Positions 55,604 through 63,851 of a stretch of 64,000 nucleotides of DNA are shown one piece after another (the first letter of the stretch is position 1; the number at the start of each line of letters is the position of its first letter). Position numbers and translations under genes: made by a program. This stretch comes from Algibacter miyuki (lineage in GTDB: Bacteria; Bacteroidota; Bacteroidia; Flavobacteriales; Flavobacteriaceae). The notes beneath the pieces are model-generated. The model made no database searches and was not told the DNA's origin. It saw only the letters and a list, made by a program, of their open reading frames with translations. The stretch spans positions 502,501 to 566,500 of the forward strand of contig NZ_JAUFQP010000013.1 in assembly GCF_030409805.1 (NCBI RefSeq). Direction: 5' to 3'.

Positions 55604-56878
55604 ATGAGCGATCACAAATTATCAACAAACGCATTACACGCAGGACACGACGTAAAAGCAAACGGCGGAACGCAAGCCGTGCCAATTTATCAAACATCAT
55701 CGTATGTTTTTAACGATTCAGATCATGCAGCAAACCTGTTTTCATTAAAAGAACTAGGTTTTATTTATACCCGTTTAAACAATCCAACCAATCAAATTTT
55801 ACAAGATCGTTTAGCGGCTGTAGAAGGTGGTGTTGGCGCTGTTGTTTTTGCATCGGGAACGGCAGCAATTGCAACCGGTTTATTAACACTTTTAAAAGCA
55901 GGAGACCATGTTGTGGCATCGAGTAGTTTATATGGCGGAACGTATAATTTACTGAATGTAACTTTACCTCGTTTAGGTATTACAACTACGTTTGTAGATG
56001 CTTCTAACCCAGAGAATTTTAAAACAGCAGTACAAGATAATACAAGAGCATTTTTTGTAGAATCTTTAGGAAATCCGAAATTGGATGTGTTAGATCTTGA
56101 AGCTATTGCAGTACATTCTAAAGCGGCAGGAGTGCCTTTTATTGTTGATAATACAGTAGCTACGCCAGTATTATTAAATCCTTTAAAGCATGGAGCCGAT
56201 ATTGTTATTCATTCTTTAACTAAATATATTGGCGGACAAGGAACTTCTTTAGGAGGTGCTATTGTTGACGGTGGAACGTTTAATTGGGCCAACGGAAAAT
56301 TCCCAGAATTTACGGAACCTTCAGCAGGTTACCACGGATTAAAATACTACGAAACTTTAGGTGCGGCTTCTTATGTTTTTAAATTAATATTAGAAGGCTT
56401 ACGTGATTTTGGTGGTGCTTTAAGTCCGTTTAATGCGTTTCAAATTATTCAAGGTTTAGAAACTTTACCAGTAAGAATAAAACAACACAGTGCAAATGCA
56501 TTAGAGATTGCTAAATGGTTAGAATCTCAAGAGGAGATTGCTTGGGTAAACTATCCTGGTTTAGAAAGCAGTAAGTACAAAACTTTAGCAGATAAATATT
56601 TGCCTAAAGGACAAAGTGGTTTAGTCACTTTTGGGCATAAAGGTGGTTTTGAAGCGGCTAAGAAAATTGCCGATAACACCAAATTATTTTCATTACTTGC
56701 TAATATTGGAGATACCAAATCTTTAATTATTCATCCAGCAAGTACAACGCACCAACAATTGGATGAAGCGGCACAAGAATCTGCTGGAGTATCTAGTGAT
56801 TTAGTACGTTTATCTATTGGTCTTGAAGATATCGAAGATTTAAAAGCAGATTTAACAGCGGCTTTTGCAACGATATAA
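55604..56878 (+). CDS. metY: O-acetylhomoserine sulfhydrylase
   Basis: PLP enzyme that makes homocysteine from O-acetylhomoserine and sulfide. 424 residues with the Cys/Met-metabolism signature: YTRLNNPTNQILQDRLAAVE near residue 54, FASGTAAIATGLLTLLKAGD near 83, and the PLP lysine in HSLTKYIGGQGTSLGG near 206. First gene after the SAM-I riboswitch. The next gene makes its substrate. Confidence 0.95.
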   Translation: MSDHKLSTNALHAGHDVKANGGTQAVPIYQTSSYVFNDSDHAANLFSLKELGFIYTRLNNPTNQILQDRLAAVEGGVGAVVFASGTAAIATGLLTLLKAGDHVVASSSLYGGTYNLLNVTLPRLGITTTFVDASNPENFKTAVQDNTRAFFVESLGNPKLDVLDLEAIAVHSKAAGVPFIVDNTVATPVLLNPLKHGADIVIHSLTKYIGGQGTSLGGAIVDGGTFNWANGKFPEFTEPSAGYHGLKYYETLGAASYVFKLILEGLRDFGGALSPFNAFQIIQGLETLPVRIKQHSANALEIAKWLESQEEIAWVNYPGLESSKYKTLADKYLPKGQSGLVTFGHKGGFEAAKKIADNTKLFSLLANIGDTKSLIIHPASTTHQQLDEAAQESAGVSSDLVRLSIGLEDIEDLKADLTAAFATI

Positions 56879-56898
56879 TTAGTAAAAGTGAAATAATA

Positions 56899-56926
56899 TC
56901 CTGCAAGGTTTTGCGATCTTTCAGGA
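56899..56926 (+). repeat. Intercistronic hairpin metY to metX-thrA
   Basis: TCCTG-c-AAG and CTT-t-CAGGA form an 8-bp stem with one mismatch. No T-run follows. Probably an mRNA element; readthrough is expected because the next gene has no visible promoter. Confidence 0.45.
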
Positions 56927-57002
56927 AACAAAATAAACAGACACGATTTTAAAAATGGTGTTGGTTAAATAAAAACTTAGTCGGTTTTAAAAACATAAAG
57001 AA

Positions 57003-60000
57003 TTGAAGCACCCATTGCAACATATTACCATTAAAAATTATCGCACGGAAAGCGATGTGCTTAATGCGGAACTTAATTTAAGTTATCAAGTGTTTGGAAA
57101 ACCACTCGGTAGCGCACCTATTGTGCTAATAAATCATGCCTTAACCGGAAACAGTGATGTGGCTGGCGAAAATGGTTGGTGGTTAGATTTAGTTGGTGAT
57201 GATAAAGTAATCGACACAAAACTATACAGCGTTTTAGCATTCAATATTCCTGGAAATAGTTACGACGGCTTTGTTGTTGAAAATTACAAAGATTTTATAG
57301 CACGCGATGTCGCAAAAATATTTTTACTAGGATTAAAAGAACTTAATACCGGAAAACTTTTTGCAGCCGTTGGTGGTTCTTTAGGTGGTGGAATTGCTTG
57401 GGAAATGGCAGTTTTACAACCCGATTTCACCGAAAATTTGGTGGTTATCGCAACCGATTGGAAATCGACAGATTGGCTGATAGCAAATTGCCAGATTCAA
57501 GAACAGTTTTTAATCAATTCAAAAAATCCGGTGCACGATGCGCGAATGCACGCCATGTTATGTTACCGAACTCCGGAATCTTTTAAAGAGCGTTTTCATC
57601 GTTCTAAAAATGTAGATTTAGAGATATTTAATGTAGAAAGTTGGTTGTTGCATCACGGTAAGAAGTTGCAAGAACGTTTTCAACTTTCAGCTTATAAGTT
57701 AATGAATCAGTTGCTTAGAACAATTGATGTTACCAAAAACAGACCAGAAGACTTTAATGTCTTAGAAAATATTAAAGCGAATATCCATATTGTAGGTGTC
57801 GATTCCGATTTGTTTTTCACAGCAGAAGAAAATAGAGAAACGCACAAACAATTAGCATTAACCAACCCGAATGTTACGTACAACGAAATACATTCGGTAC
57901 ACGGTCATGATGCGTTTTTAATGGAATACGAGCAGTTAGAAAAAATTATAGAAGGCATTTTTGTGCCAGATTCAAAAAAGAAAAGAATGAAAGTATTAAA
58001 GTTTGGAGGCAAATCTTTAGGCAATGGCGAAGGATTGAATAATGTAATTAGCATTATTGAGAATAAAATAAATAATGGTGATAAAATTTCGGTTGTGGTT
58101 TCAGCGCGTGGCAATGCTACCGATGAATTAGAAGCTATTTTAAACCTTGCAGCAAAAGGCATAGACTATAAAGCACAATTTGAAACCTTTAAAAATTACC
58201 AAAAGGAACCTTTAAAAACCATCGATTTTACAGATGAATTTACGCTGCTTGATAAATTATTTGAAGGGGTAAGTTTACTAGGCGATTTTAGTGGGAAAAT
58301 TAAAGATACCATTTTAGCACAAGGCGAATTGTTAGCCATTAAAATGGTTTCGGAATTACTGAATGAAAAAGACATAAAGTCAAATGCCGTAGATTCTAGA
58401 ACACTTATAAAAACCGATGAAAACTTTGGGAATGCTATTCCTATAGCCAAAGTGTCTAAAGATAATGTAACGGCCTTTTTTAAAGCGCATAAAGATGCTG
58501 TAAACGTAATTACCGGTTTTATTGCGTCCAACTTAAAAGATGAAACGACTACTTTAGGTAGAAATGGAAGTAATTATACAGCGGCCTTAATTGCAAATTA
58601 TTTAGATGCTGAAGAGTTACAAAATTATACACACGTAAACGGTATTTATACTGCAAATCCAGATTTGGTTGCCGATGCTCAAAAAATTAGAGAATTATCG
58701 TTTAGTGAAGCGAATGAGTTGGCCAACTTTGGAACCACCATTTTACATGCTAAAACCATAATTCCTTTAGTTGAAAAAAATATCAACTTACGTATTTTAA
58801 ATACGTTTAACCCTGAAGATGAAGGGACTTTAATTACAGCAAAACCAAGCTCGAAAGAGGTAACATCGCTGTCTGTTTTGGATAATGTGGCGCTTTTAAA
58901 CCTTGAAGGTCGTGGATTATTAGGAAAAAGTGGAGTAGATGCTCGAATTTTTAGAGCATTGAGTATTCACGATATTAGTGTGAGTATTATTTCGCAAGGA
59001 TCGTCAGAACGTGGTATTGGTTTAATTATTAACGCCAGCCAAGCCACACAAGCGGTTATTGCTCTAGAACGTGAGTTTGAAAATGATTTCTATTCTCAGG
59101 ATGTAAATAAAATTGATGTGGTAGACGATGTGTCTGTCATTTCTATTATTGGTATCGAGTTGAGTTCGTTCCATAAACCATTTAATGCGCTTATAAAAAA
59201 CCAAATTACGCCGTTGTTATTTAACAATACCGTTACCGGAAGAAATATAAGTTTGGTGCTTAAAAAAGACCAATTGCATAAAGCGATGAATGTAATTCAT
59301 GGTGAGATTTTTGGAATTTCTAAAAAGATAAACATTGCCATTTTTGGACACGGAGGTGTTGGAGGGGCATTGATTAATCAGATTTTAAAATCGAGAAGCG
59401 ATATTGAAAAACGTAAAGCCATTAACTTAAATGTATTTGCTATAGCGAATTCTAAAAAGCAACTTTTAAGTAAAAATGGTGTCGAAACCAATTGGGAAGA
59501 GGCTATTAAAACGGTAGATACAGCAAGTTCTATTGAAGATATTATTGCTTTTGCTAAAGAAAATCATTTAGAAAATTTAATTGCTGTGGATAATACGGCA
59601 AGTCCGAATTTCTATCAAAACTATGTGCCTTTAATTGAGGCTGGTTTCGATTTGGTATCTTCTAATAAAATAGCAAACACCATTTCGCACGAGTTTTATA
59701 AAGATTTACGTGTTCAGTTAAAAGAGAATAAGAAACAATATTTATATGAAACAACGGTTGGCGCAGGGTTGCCGTTAATTGATACCATTAAATTATTGCA
59801 CGAATCTGGTGAGAATATTACCAGAATCCGTGGGGTGTTCTCCGGAACGTTAAGCTATTTATTCAATAATTTTTCTGTTGAAAATAAACCGTTTAGTGAA
59901 ATTATTCAGGAAACTATCGACAAAGGGTTTACAGAACCTGATCCGAGAGAAGATTTCTCTGGAAATGATGTGGCTAGAAAGTTATTAATTTTAGCTAGAG

Positions 60001-60401
60001 AGTTAGATTTGTATAATGAGTTTGAAGATGTTTCTGTACAGAATTTAATTCCAGAAGCGTATCAAAATATATCGGTAGAATCGTTTTTAGAACAGTTGGA
60101 TGTTTTAAATGAACAATACCAAGCTATAAAAGATAAGCAAGAGCCAGGGCATGTATTGCGTTACATTGGTGATTTATCGGGAGATTTATCTCAAGATAAA
60201 GGCGTTTTGGAAGTGAAGCTCGTATCTATACCAAATGATAGTACGTTAGGACAAATAAAAGGTTCGGATGCTATTTTTGAAATATTTACTGAGAGTTATG
60301 GTGAGCAACCTATCGTGATTCAAGGTGCAGGAGCAGGAGCAGAGGTTACAGCGCGTGGTGTGTTTGGTGATATTTTACGATTGTCTAAGCATATTAATTA
60401 G
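57003..60401 (+). CDS. metX-thrA: Fusion: homoserine O-acetyltransferase (MetX) + aspartokinase/homoserine dehydrogenase (ThrA)
   Basis: 1132 residues. Residues 1-328 are an alpha/beta-hydrolase of MetX type: HALTGNSDV near 45, nucleophile Ser126 in VGGSLGGG, acid Asp267/269 and His302 in VHGHDAF. At Met329 a complete ThrA begins: kinase KFGGKSLGNGEG and TLGRNGSNYTAA, ACT region to about 770, then homoserine dehydrogenase (AIFGHGGVGGALINQIL near 777; EPDPREDFSGNDVARKLL). One chain could thus make homoserine from aspartate and acetylate it, apart from the semialdehyde dehydrogenase step. The start is TTG at 57003; a stop lies just upstream and no ATG fits. Confidence 0.93.
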   Translation: MKHPLQHITIKNYRTESDVLNAELNLSYQVFGKPLGSAPIVLINHALTGNSDVAGENGWWLDLVGDDKVIDTKLYSVLAFNIPGNSYDGFVVENYKDFIARDVAKIFLLGLKELNTGKLFAAVGGSLGGGIAWEMAVLQPDFTENLVVIATDWKSTDWLIANCQIQEQFLINSKNPVHDARMHAMLCYRTPESFKERFHRSKNVDLEIFNVESWLLHHGKKLQERFQLSAYKLMNQLLRTIDVTKNRPEDFNVLENIKANIHIVGVDSDLFFTAEENRETHKQLALTNPNVTYNEIHSVHGHDAFLMEYEQLEKIIEGIFVPDSKKKRMKVLKFGGKSLGNGEGLNNVISIIENKINNGDKISVVVSARGNATDELEAILNLAAKGIDYKAQFETFKNYQKEPLKTIDFTDEFTLLDKLFEGVSLLGDFSGKIKDTILAQGELLAIKMVSELLNEKDIKSNAVDSRTLIKTDENFGNAIPIAKVSKDNVTAFFKAHKDAVNVITGFIASNLKDETTTLGRNGSNYTAALIANYLDAEELQNYTHVNGIYTANPDLVADAQKIRELSFSEANELANFGTTILHAKTIIPLVEKNINLRILNTFNPEDEGTLITAKPSSKEVTSLSVLDNVALLNLEGRGLLGKSGVDARIFRALSIHDISVSIISQGSSERGIGLIINASQATQAVIALEREFENDFYSQDVNKIDVVDDVSVISIIGIELSSFHKPFNALIKNQITPLLFNNTVTGRNISLVLKKDQLHKAMNVIHGEIFGISKKINIAIFGHGGVGGALINQILKSRSDIEKRKAINLNVFAIANSKKQLLSKNGVETNWEEAIKTVDTASSIEDIIAFAKENHLENLIAVDNTASPNFYQNYVPLIEAGFDLVSSNKIANTISHEFYKDLRVQLKENKKQYLYETTVGAGLPLIDTIKLLHESGENITRIRGVFSGTLSYLFNNFSVENKPFSEIIQETIDKGFTEPDPREDFSGNDVARKLLILARELDLYNEFEDVSVQNLIPEAYQNISVESFLEQLDVLNEQYQAIKDKQEPGHVLRYIGDLSGDLSQDKGVLEVKLVSIPNDSTLGQIKGSDAIFEIFTESYGEQPIVIQGAGAGAEVTARGVFGDILRLSKHIN

Positions 60402-60413
60402 GTTTGTTTTTTC

Positions 60414-60433
60414 ATTTCCGCGAAGGCGGAAAT
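60414..60433 (+). repeat. Short palindromic repeat, copy 2
   Basis: ATTTCCGC-GAAG-GCGGAAAT, an 8-bp hairpin, 12 nt after the metX-thrA stop and 57 nt before Flavo-1-like copy E. One base pair differs from copy 1 at 30685 and is compensated. Confidence 0.75.
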
Positions 60434-60490
60434 CTAAAATCTGGCACACAAAAAAAAGCTTTGGTTTAAAACAAACCATAGCAGATAAGT

Positions 60491-60572
60491 GCATTAGGGA
60501 TTGATGCGGCATCCTTTTTTGTTTTTCTCAAAAAAGATACAGCGGAAAGCCCGACCCGATAGGGGAATGCCC
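60491..60572 (+). ncRNA. Flavo-1-like structured element, copy E (compact)
   Basis: Plus strand, between metX-thrA and metB. GCATTAGGGATTGATGCGG then CATCCTTTTTT; AAAAAAGATACAGCGGAAAG then CCCGACCC; closing GGGAATGCCC. The closing stem GCATT/AATGC differs from GCGTT/AACGC of copy D by a compensated pair. It has the shortest middle loop of the five copies. Confidence 0.7.
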
Positions 60573-60633
60573 AAATAAAAATATTAAAAATAAATCTTTG
60601 AGGGTTTTACCTTTATTGAATAGTGAAAATACA

Positions 60634-61806
60634 ATGAGCGAGAACAAAAAACATTTTGAAACAGAAGCGATACGCACACAGAGTGAAAACACACAATTTT
60701 CGGAGCATTCGGTACCTTTGTACTTAACGTCCGGATTTGTGTTTGAAGATTCTGAGGAGATGCGCGCGTCTTTTGCCGAAGAGAAACAACGTGATTTATA
60801 TAGTAGATATAGCAATCCTAATGTAAACGAATTTGTAGATAAGGTTTGTAAAATGGAAGGTGCAGAGGCTGGTTTTGCTTTTGCAAGTGGTATGGCTGCT
60901 GTGTTTTCTACATTTGCAACGTTGTTGGATGCTGGAGACCATGTGGTGTCTTGTAGTTCTGTTTTTGGTGCTACGCATGGTTTGTTTACTAAGTATTTTC
61001 CGAAATGGAATATTGAATGTTCATATTTCAATATTAATGAAGTTGAAACTATAGAAAGTTTAATACAACCAAACACGAAATTTATTTATGCTGAAACGCC
61101 TACAAACCCTGGTGTTGATGTGTTGGATTTGGAGTTTTTAAGTGCTATTTGTAAAAAGCATAATTTATTGCTTGTTATAGATAACTGCTTTGCAACGCCG
61201 TATTTACAGCAACCTATAAAATTTGGTGCAGATTTGGTAATTCATTCGGCTACTAAATTAATGGATGGTCAAGGTCGTGTGCTAGGAGGCGTAACGGTTG
61301 GTAAAAAAGAATTAATTAGAGAAATTTACTTATTTTCGAGATTAACAGGGCCGTCTATGAGTCCGTTTAATGCTTGGGTGTTGTCTAAATCTTTAGAAAC
61401 TTTAGCCATTAGAGTTGAAAGACATTGTGAAAATGCCTTAAAATTGGCTACATTTTTAGAGGCACATCCTAAAGTGACATGGGTAAAATATCCGTTTTTA
61501 AAATCGCATCCAAAACATGACATTGCTAAAAAGCAAATGAAAATGGGAGGAAGCATTGTGGCTTTTGAAGTTGAAGGCGGTATAGCAGGCGGGAAGGCCT
61601 TTTTTGATAGTATAAAAATGTGTTCGTTATCTGCTAATTTAGGAGATACCAGAACTATTGTAACCCACCCAGCAAGTACCACGCATGCTAAAGTTGAAGC
61701 ATCGGTAAAGGCTGCAGCGGGTATTACAGATGGTATGGTGCGTTGCTCTTTAGGGTTAGAACATATTGATGATATTATTGCCGATATAGAGCAAGCTTTG
61801 GGATAG
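60634..61806 (+). CDS. metB: Homoserine-ester sulfhydrylase / cystathionine gamma-synthase family (MetB/MetZ)
   Basis: Second PLP enzyme of this family in the locus, paralogous to MetY. I take the ATG at 60634, giving 390 residues beginning MSENKKHFETEAIRTQ; the longer frame from 60598 needs a TTG start. Signatures: YSRYSNPNVNEFVDKVCKME near residue 55, FASGMAAVFSTFATLL, and the PLP lysine in HSATKLMDGQGRVLGGV near 200. It may act on O-acetylhomoserine with sulfide or with cysteine; motifs do not decide. Confidence 0.92.
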   Translation: MSENKKHFETEAIRTQSENTQFSEHSVPLYLTSGFVFEDSEEMRASFAEEKQRDLYSRYSNPNVNEFVDKVCKMEGAEAGFAFASGMAAVFSTFATLLDAGDHVVSCSSVFGATHGLFTKYFPKWNIECSYFNINEVETIESLIQPNTKFIYAETPTNPGVDVLDLEFLSAICKKHNLLLVIDNCFATPYLQQPIKFGADLVIHSATKLMDGQGRVLGGVTVGKKELIREIYLFSRLTGPSMSPFNAWVLSKSLETLAIRVERHCENALKLATFLEAHPKVTWVKYPFLKSHPKHDIAKKQMKMGGSIVAFEVEGGIAGGKAFFDSIKMCSLSANLGDTRTIVTHPASTTHAKVEASVKAAAGITDGMVRCSLGLEHIDDIIADIEQALG

Positions 61807-61971
61807 GGATATCATGAAGATGTTTTTAGTGTTGGTTTAATAAAAGTGAAAGTGCGATTTATTTGAATTTTTCGGTACGAACTTTGAGTCAATAGCATTG
61901 ATTTTCGGACCTATTATGATATAAGTATGGTCTTTAGAAAATTAGAATTTGAATTATTTTAATGAATAACT

Positions 61972-62961
61972 ATGAAATTATTAAACCTATTTTTCGCTTT
62001 TTTAGTATGTATAACAATATCTCACTGTTCGTCTAACGATAAAGGAGATGATGATGTTGTTGAAAAAGAAATACCAAAAGAAGAAGTCACTGAGGAAGAA
62101 AATAACGAGCCTAAAGGTTTGGATGCTAATTTAGCACCATCTGAAAACTTTGATTTATCTACATGGAATTTAAATATACCCATTAATGAAGGTGATGGCA
62201 CATCTACCGACATTAGTGTGTCTCAGCTTAATAATAATTATGAGAATTCGAAGTTTTTTTATACCGCTACCGATGGTGGTATGGTTTTTAAATGTCCGAT
62301 AGCGGGTTTTAAAACTTCAGAAGGCACAAGTTATACTCGTACCGAATTTCGCGAAATGTTACGTGGCACCAATACCGGTATAAAAACCCAAGGCGTTAAT
62401 AAAAACAACTGGGTTTTTGGTTCAGCTCCAACGGCCGATATTAGTGCTGCTGCTGGTTTTGATGGTGAAATGAGCGCAACAGTTGCAGTAAATTATGTAA
62501 CCACTACAGGAAATGACGGTCAGATAGGTCGTGTTATTGTTGGGCAAATTCACGCCAATGATGATGAACCCATTCGTATTTATTATAGAAAATTGAAAAA
62601 TAATACCTTAGGTTCTATTTACTTTGCCCATGAACCGAGAGAAGGATATGGGGCAGAGCAATGGTATGATTTAATTGGGTCTAGAAGTAGTTCTGCCTCT
62701 AACCCGGAAGATGGTATTGCTTTAGGTGAAAAGTTTTCGTATAAAATTAAAGTGGTCAGTAATGCGTTAACGGTTACCATTTCTAGAGAAGGTAAGGCTG
62801 ATGTTATAAAAACTATTGATATGGTGAACAGTGGTTACGATGAAGGTGGACAGTATATGTATTTTAAAGCAGGGGTTTACAATCAGAATAATACTGGAGA
62901 TGCTGATGATTATGTGCAAGCCACATTTTATGAGCTTGAGAAAAGTCATTCCACAAAATAA
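61972..62961 (+). CDS. PL7-family alginate lyase, lipoprotein
   Basis: 329 residues. Lipobox ISHC anchors Cys19; an acidic linker (KGDDDVVEKEIPKEEVTEEE) runs to about residue 48. The jelly-roll catalytic domain has the three PL7 signatures: RTEFR at 123-127, QIH at 192-194 and YFKAGVY at 297-303, with His194 and Tyr303 as catalytic residues. Members with QIH rather than QVH tend to prefer G-containing alginate. It stands alone without transporter genes, so it is a surface endo-enzyme outside a full alginate locus. Confidence 0.95.
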   Translation: MKLLNLFFAFLVCITISHCSSNDKGDDDVVEKEIPKEEVTEEENNEPKGLDANLAPSENFDLSTWNLNIPINEGDGTSTDISVSQLNNNYENSKFFYTATDGGMVFKCPIAGFKTSEGTSYTRTEFREMLRGTNTGIKTQGVNKNNWVFGSAPTADISAAAGFDGEMSATVAVNYVTTTGNDGQIGRVIVGQIHANDDEPIRIYYRKLKNNTLGSIYFAHEPREGYGAEQWYDLIGSRSSSASNPEDGIALGEKFSYKIKVVSNALTVTISREGKADVIKTIDMVNSGYDEGGQYMYFKAGVYNQNNTGDADDYVQATFYELEKSHSTK

Positions 62962-62994
62962 TACGAACTATTTCTAAAATAAGTATATTAGCAA

Positions 62995-63408
62995 ATGCTT
63001 TCTAAAAAAACAAAATACGGACTAAAGGCGCTTACTTTCATTGCGAGAAATAAAGGTGAATTACCAGTTCAAGTTGGTGTTATTGCCAAGAGTGAAAATA
63101 TTCCGCAGAAATTTTTAGAAGGCATTTTGCTGACTTTAAGAAAAGCAGGGATTCTAGGATCCAAAAAAGGAAAACACGGTGGTTATTATTTGCGCCAAGA
63201 ACCTTCTGAAATAAAAATGACCGATGTTATGCGTGTTTTAGAAGGGCCTATCGCTATGGTGCCATGCGTGAGTTTAAATTTTTACGAAAAATGCGACGAC
63301 TGTCCAGACGAGCACCAATGTAGCGTACATAAACTAATGATTATGGTGCGCGATAATACATTGAAAGTGCTTCGGAATAACACATTAGCTGATTTGTCTG
63401 GTGTGTAA
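62995..63408 (+). CDS. Rrf2-family transcriptional regulator
   Basis: 137 residues. N-terminal winged helix (LSKKTKYGLKALTFIARNKG; IPQKFLEGILLTLRKAGIL). The C-terminal part holds Cys91, Cys100, Cys103 and Cys109 (CVSLNFYEKCDDCPDEHQC), a four-Cys pattern that could bind an Fe-S cluster or sense thiols. It is divergent from nothing and sits just before the sulfate-assimilation genes, so a CysR/CymR-like role in sulfur control is likely. Confidence 0.92.
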   Translation: MLSKKTKYGLKALTFIARNKGELPVQVGVIAKSENIPQKFLEGILLTLRKAGILGSKKGKHGGYYLRQEPSEIKMTDVMRVLEGPIAMVPCVSLNFYEKCDDCPDEHQCSVHKLMIMVRDNTLKVLRNNTLADLSGV

Positions 63409-63505
63409 CTATTGATAACTTCATAAAATTAAAGCCTATTATTTTGACTTTTCTACATTTAAACTCAAAAACATTTAATTATTCTAAAAAAATGTTAATG
63501 AGTTG

Positions 63506-63535
63506 TTTGTAATGTAAATAAATGTCTTACATTTG
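63506..63535 (+). promoter_or_regulatory. Promoter of the sulfur-assimilation operon
   Basis: TTTG (63506-63509) and TACATTTG (63528-63535), 18 nt apart, match the Bacteroidota consensus. Transcription would start near 63542. Confidence 0.65.
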
Positions 63536-63540
63536 TAATT

Positions 63541-63557
63541 CCTACTAAAACGGTAGG
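63541..63557. promoter_or_regulatory. Inverted repeat at the start site, candidate Rrf2 operator
   Basis: CCTAC-TAAAACG-GTAGG, symmetric arms 7 nt apart, lies exactly over the predicted transcription start. That is the position for a repressor, and an Rrf2 gene lies directly upstream. Confidence 0.5.
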
Positions 63558-63577
63558 ATTAATATAAAATAAGTCAA

Positions 63578-63835
63578 ATGATAGCGCAAATGTTATTAAA
63601 AGGTAAAGAAAAGTCTACATATAAAGAGGATGCGGTAGGAGAAAAGCCAATTAGAAGTGTAGCAAAAGCATTAAGCTGGAGGTTTATTGGTACGTTAGAT
63701 ACGTTAATTGTTTCTTATGTTTTAACAGGAGAAATGACTATCGCAGCTTCGATAGCATCTGTTGATTTTTTAACGAAAATGGTATTGTACTTTTTCCATG
63801 AAAGACTTTGGAATTCTATTAAGTGGGGTAAATAA
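63578..63835 (+). CDS. DUF2061 small membrane protein
   Basis: 85 residues. After a polar N-terminus the DUF2061 core (KALSWRFIGTLDTLIVSYVL; MVLYFFHERLWNSIKWG) has two membrane segments. In Bacteroidota this family is found beside sulfate-assimilation genes, as here (cysH 16 nt downstream). A role in transport has been suggested by position only. Confidence 0.88.
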   Translation: MIAQMLLKGKEKSTYKEDAVGEKPIRSVAKALSWRFIGTLDTLIVSYVLTGEMTIAASIASVDFLTKMVLYFFHERLWNSIKWGK

Positions 63836-63851
63836 TATATAGTAAAGCACG

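Noticed and set aside
60598-60633. Longer N-terminus of the MetB/MetZ protein from TTG
   Set aside because: The ATG at 60634 starts a normal family N-terminus; the extra twelve residues lie in the tail of the Flavo-1-like element region.
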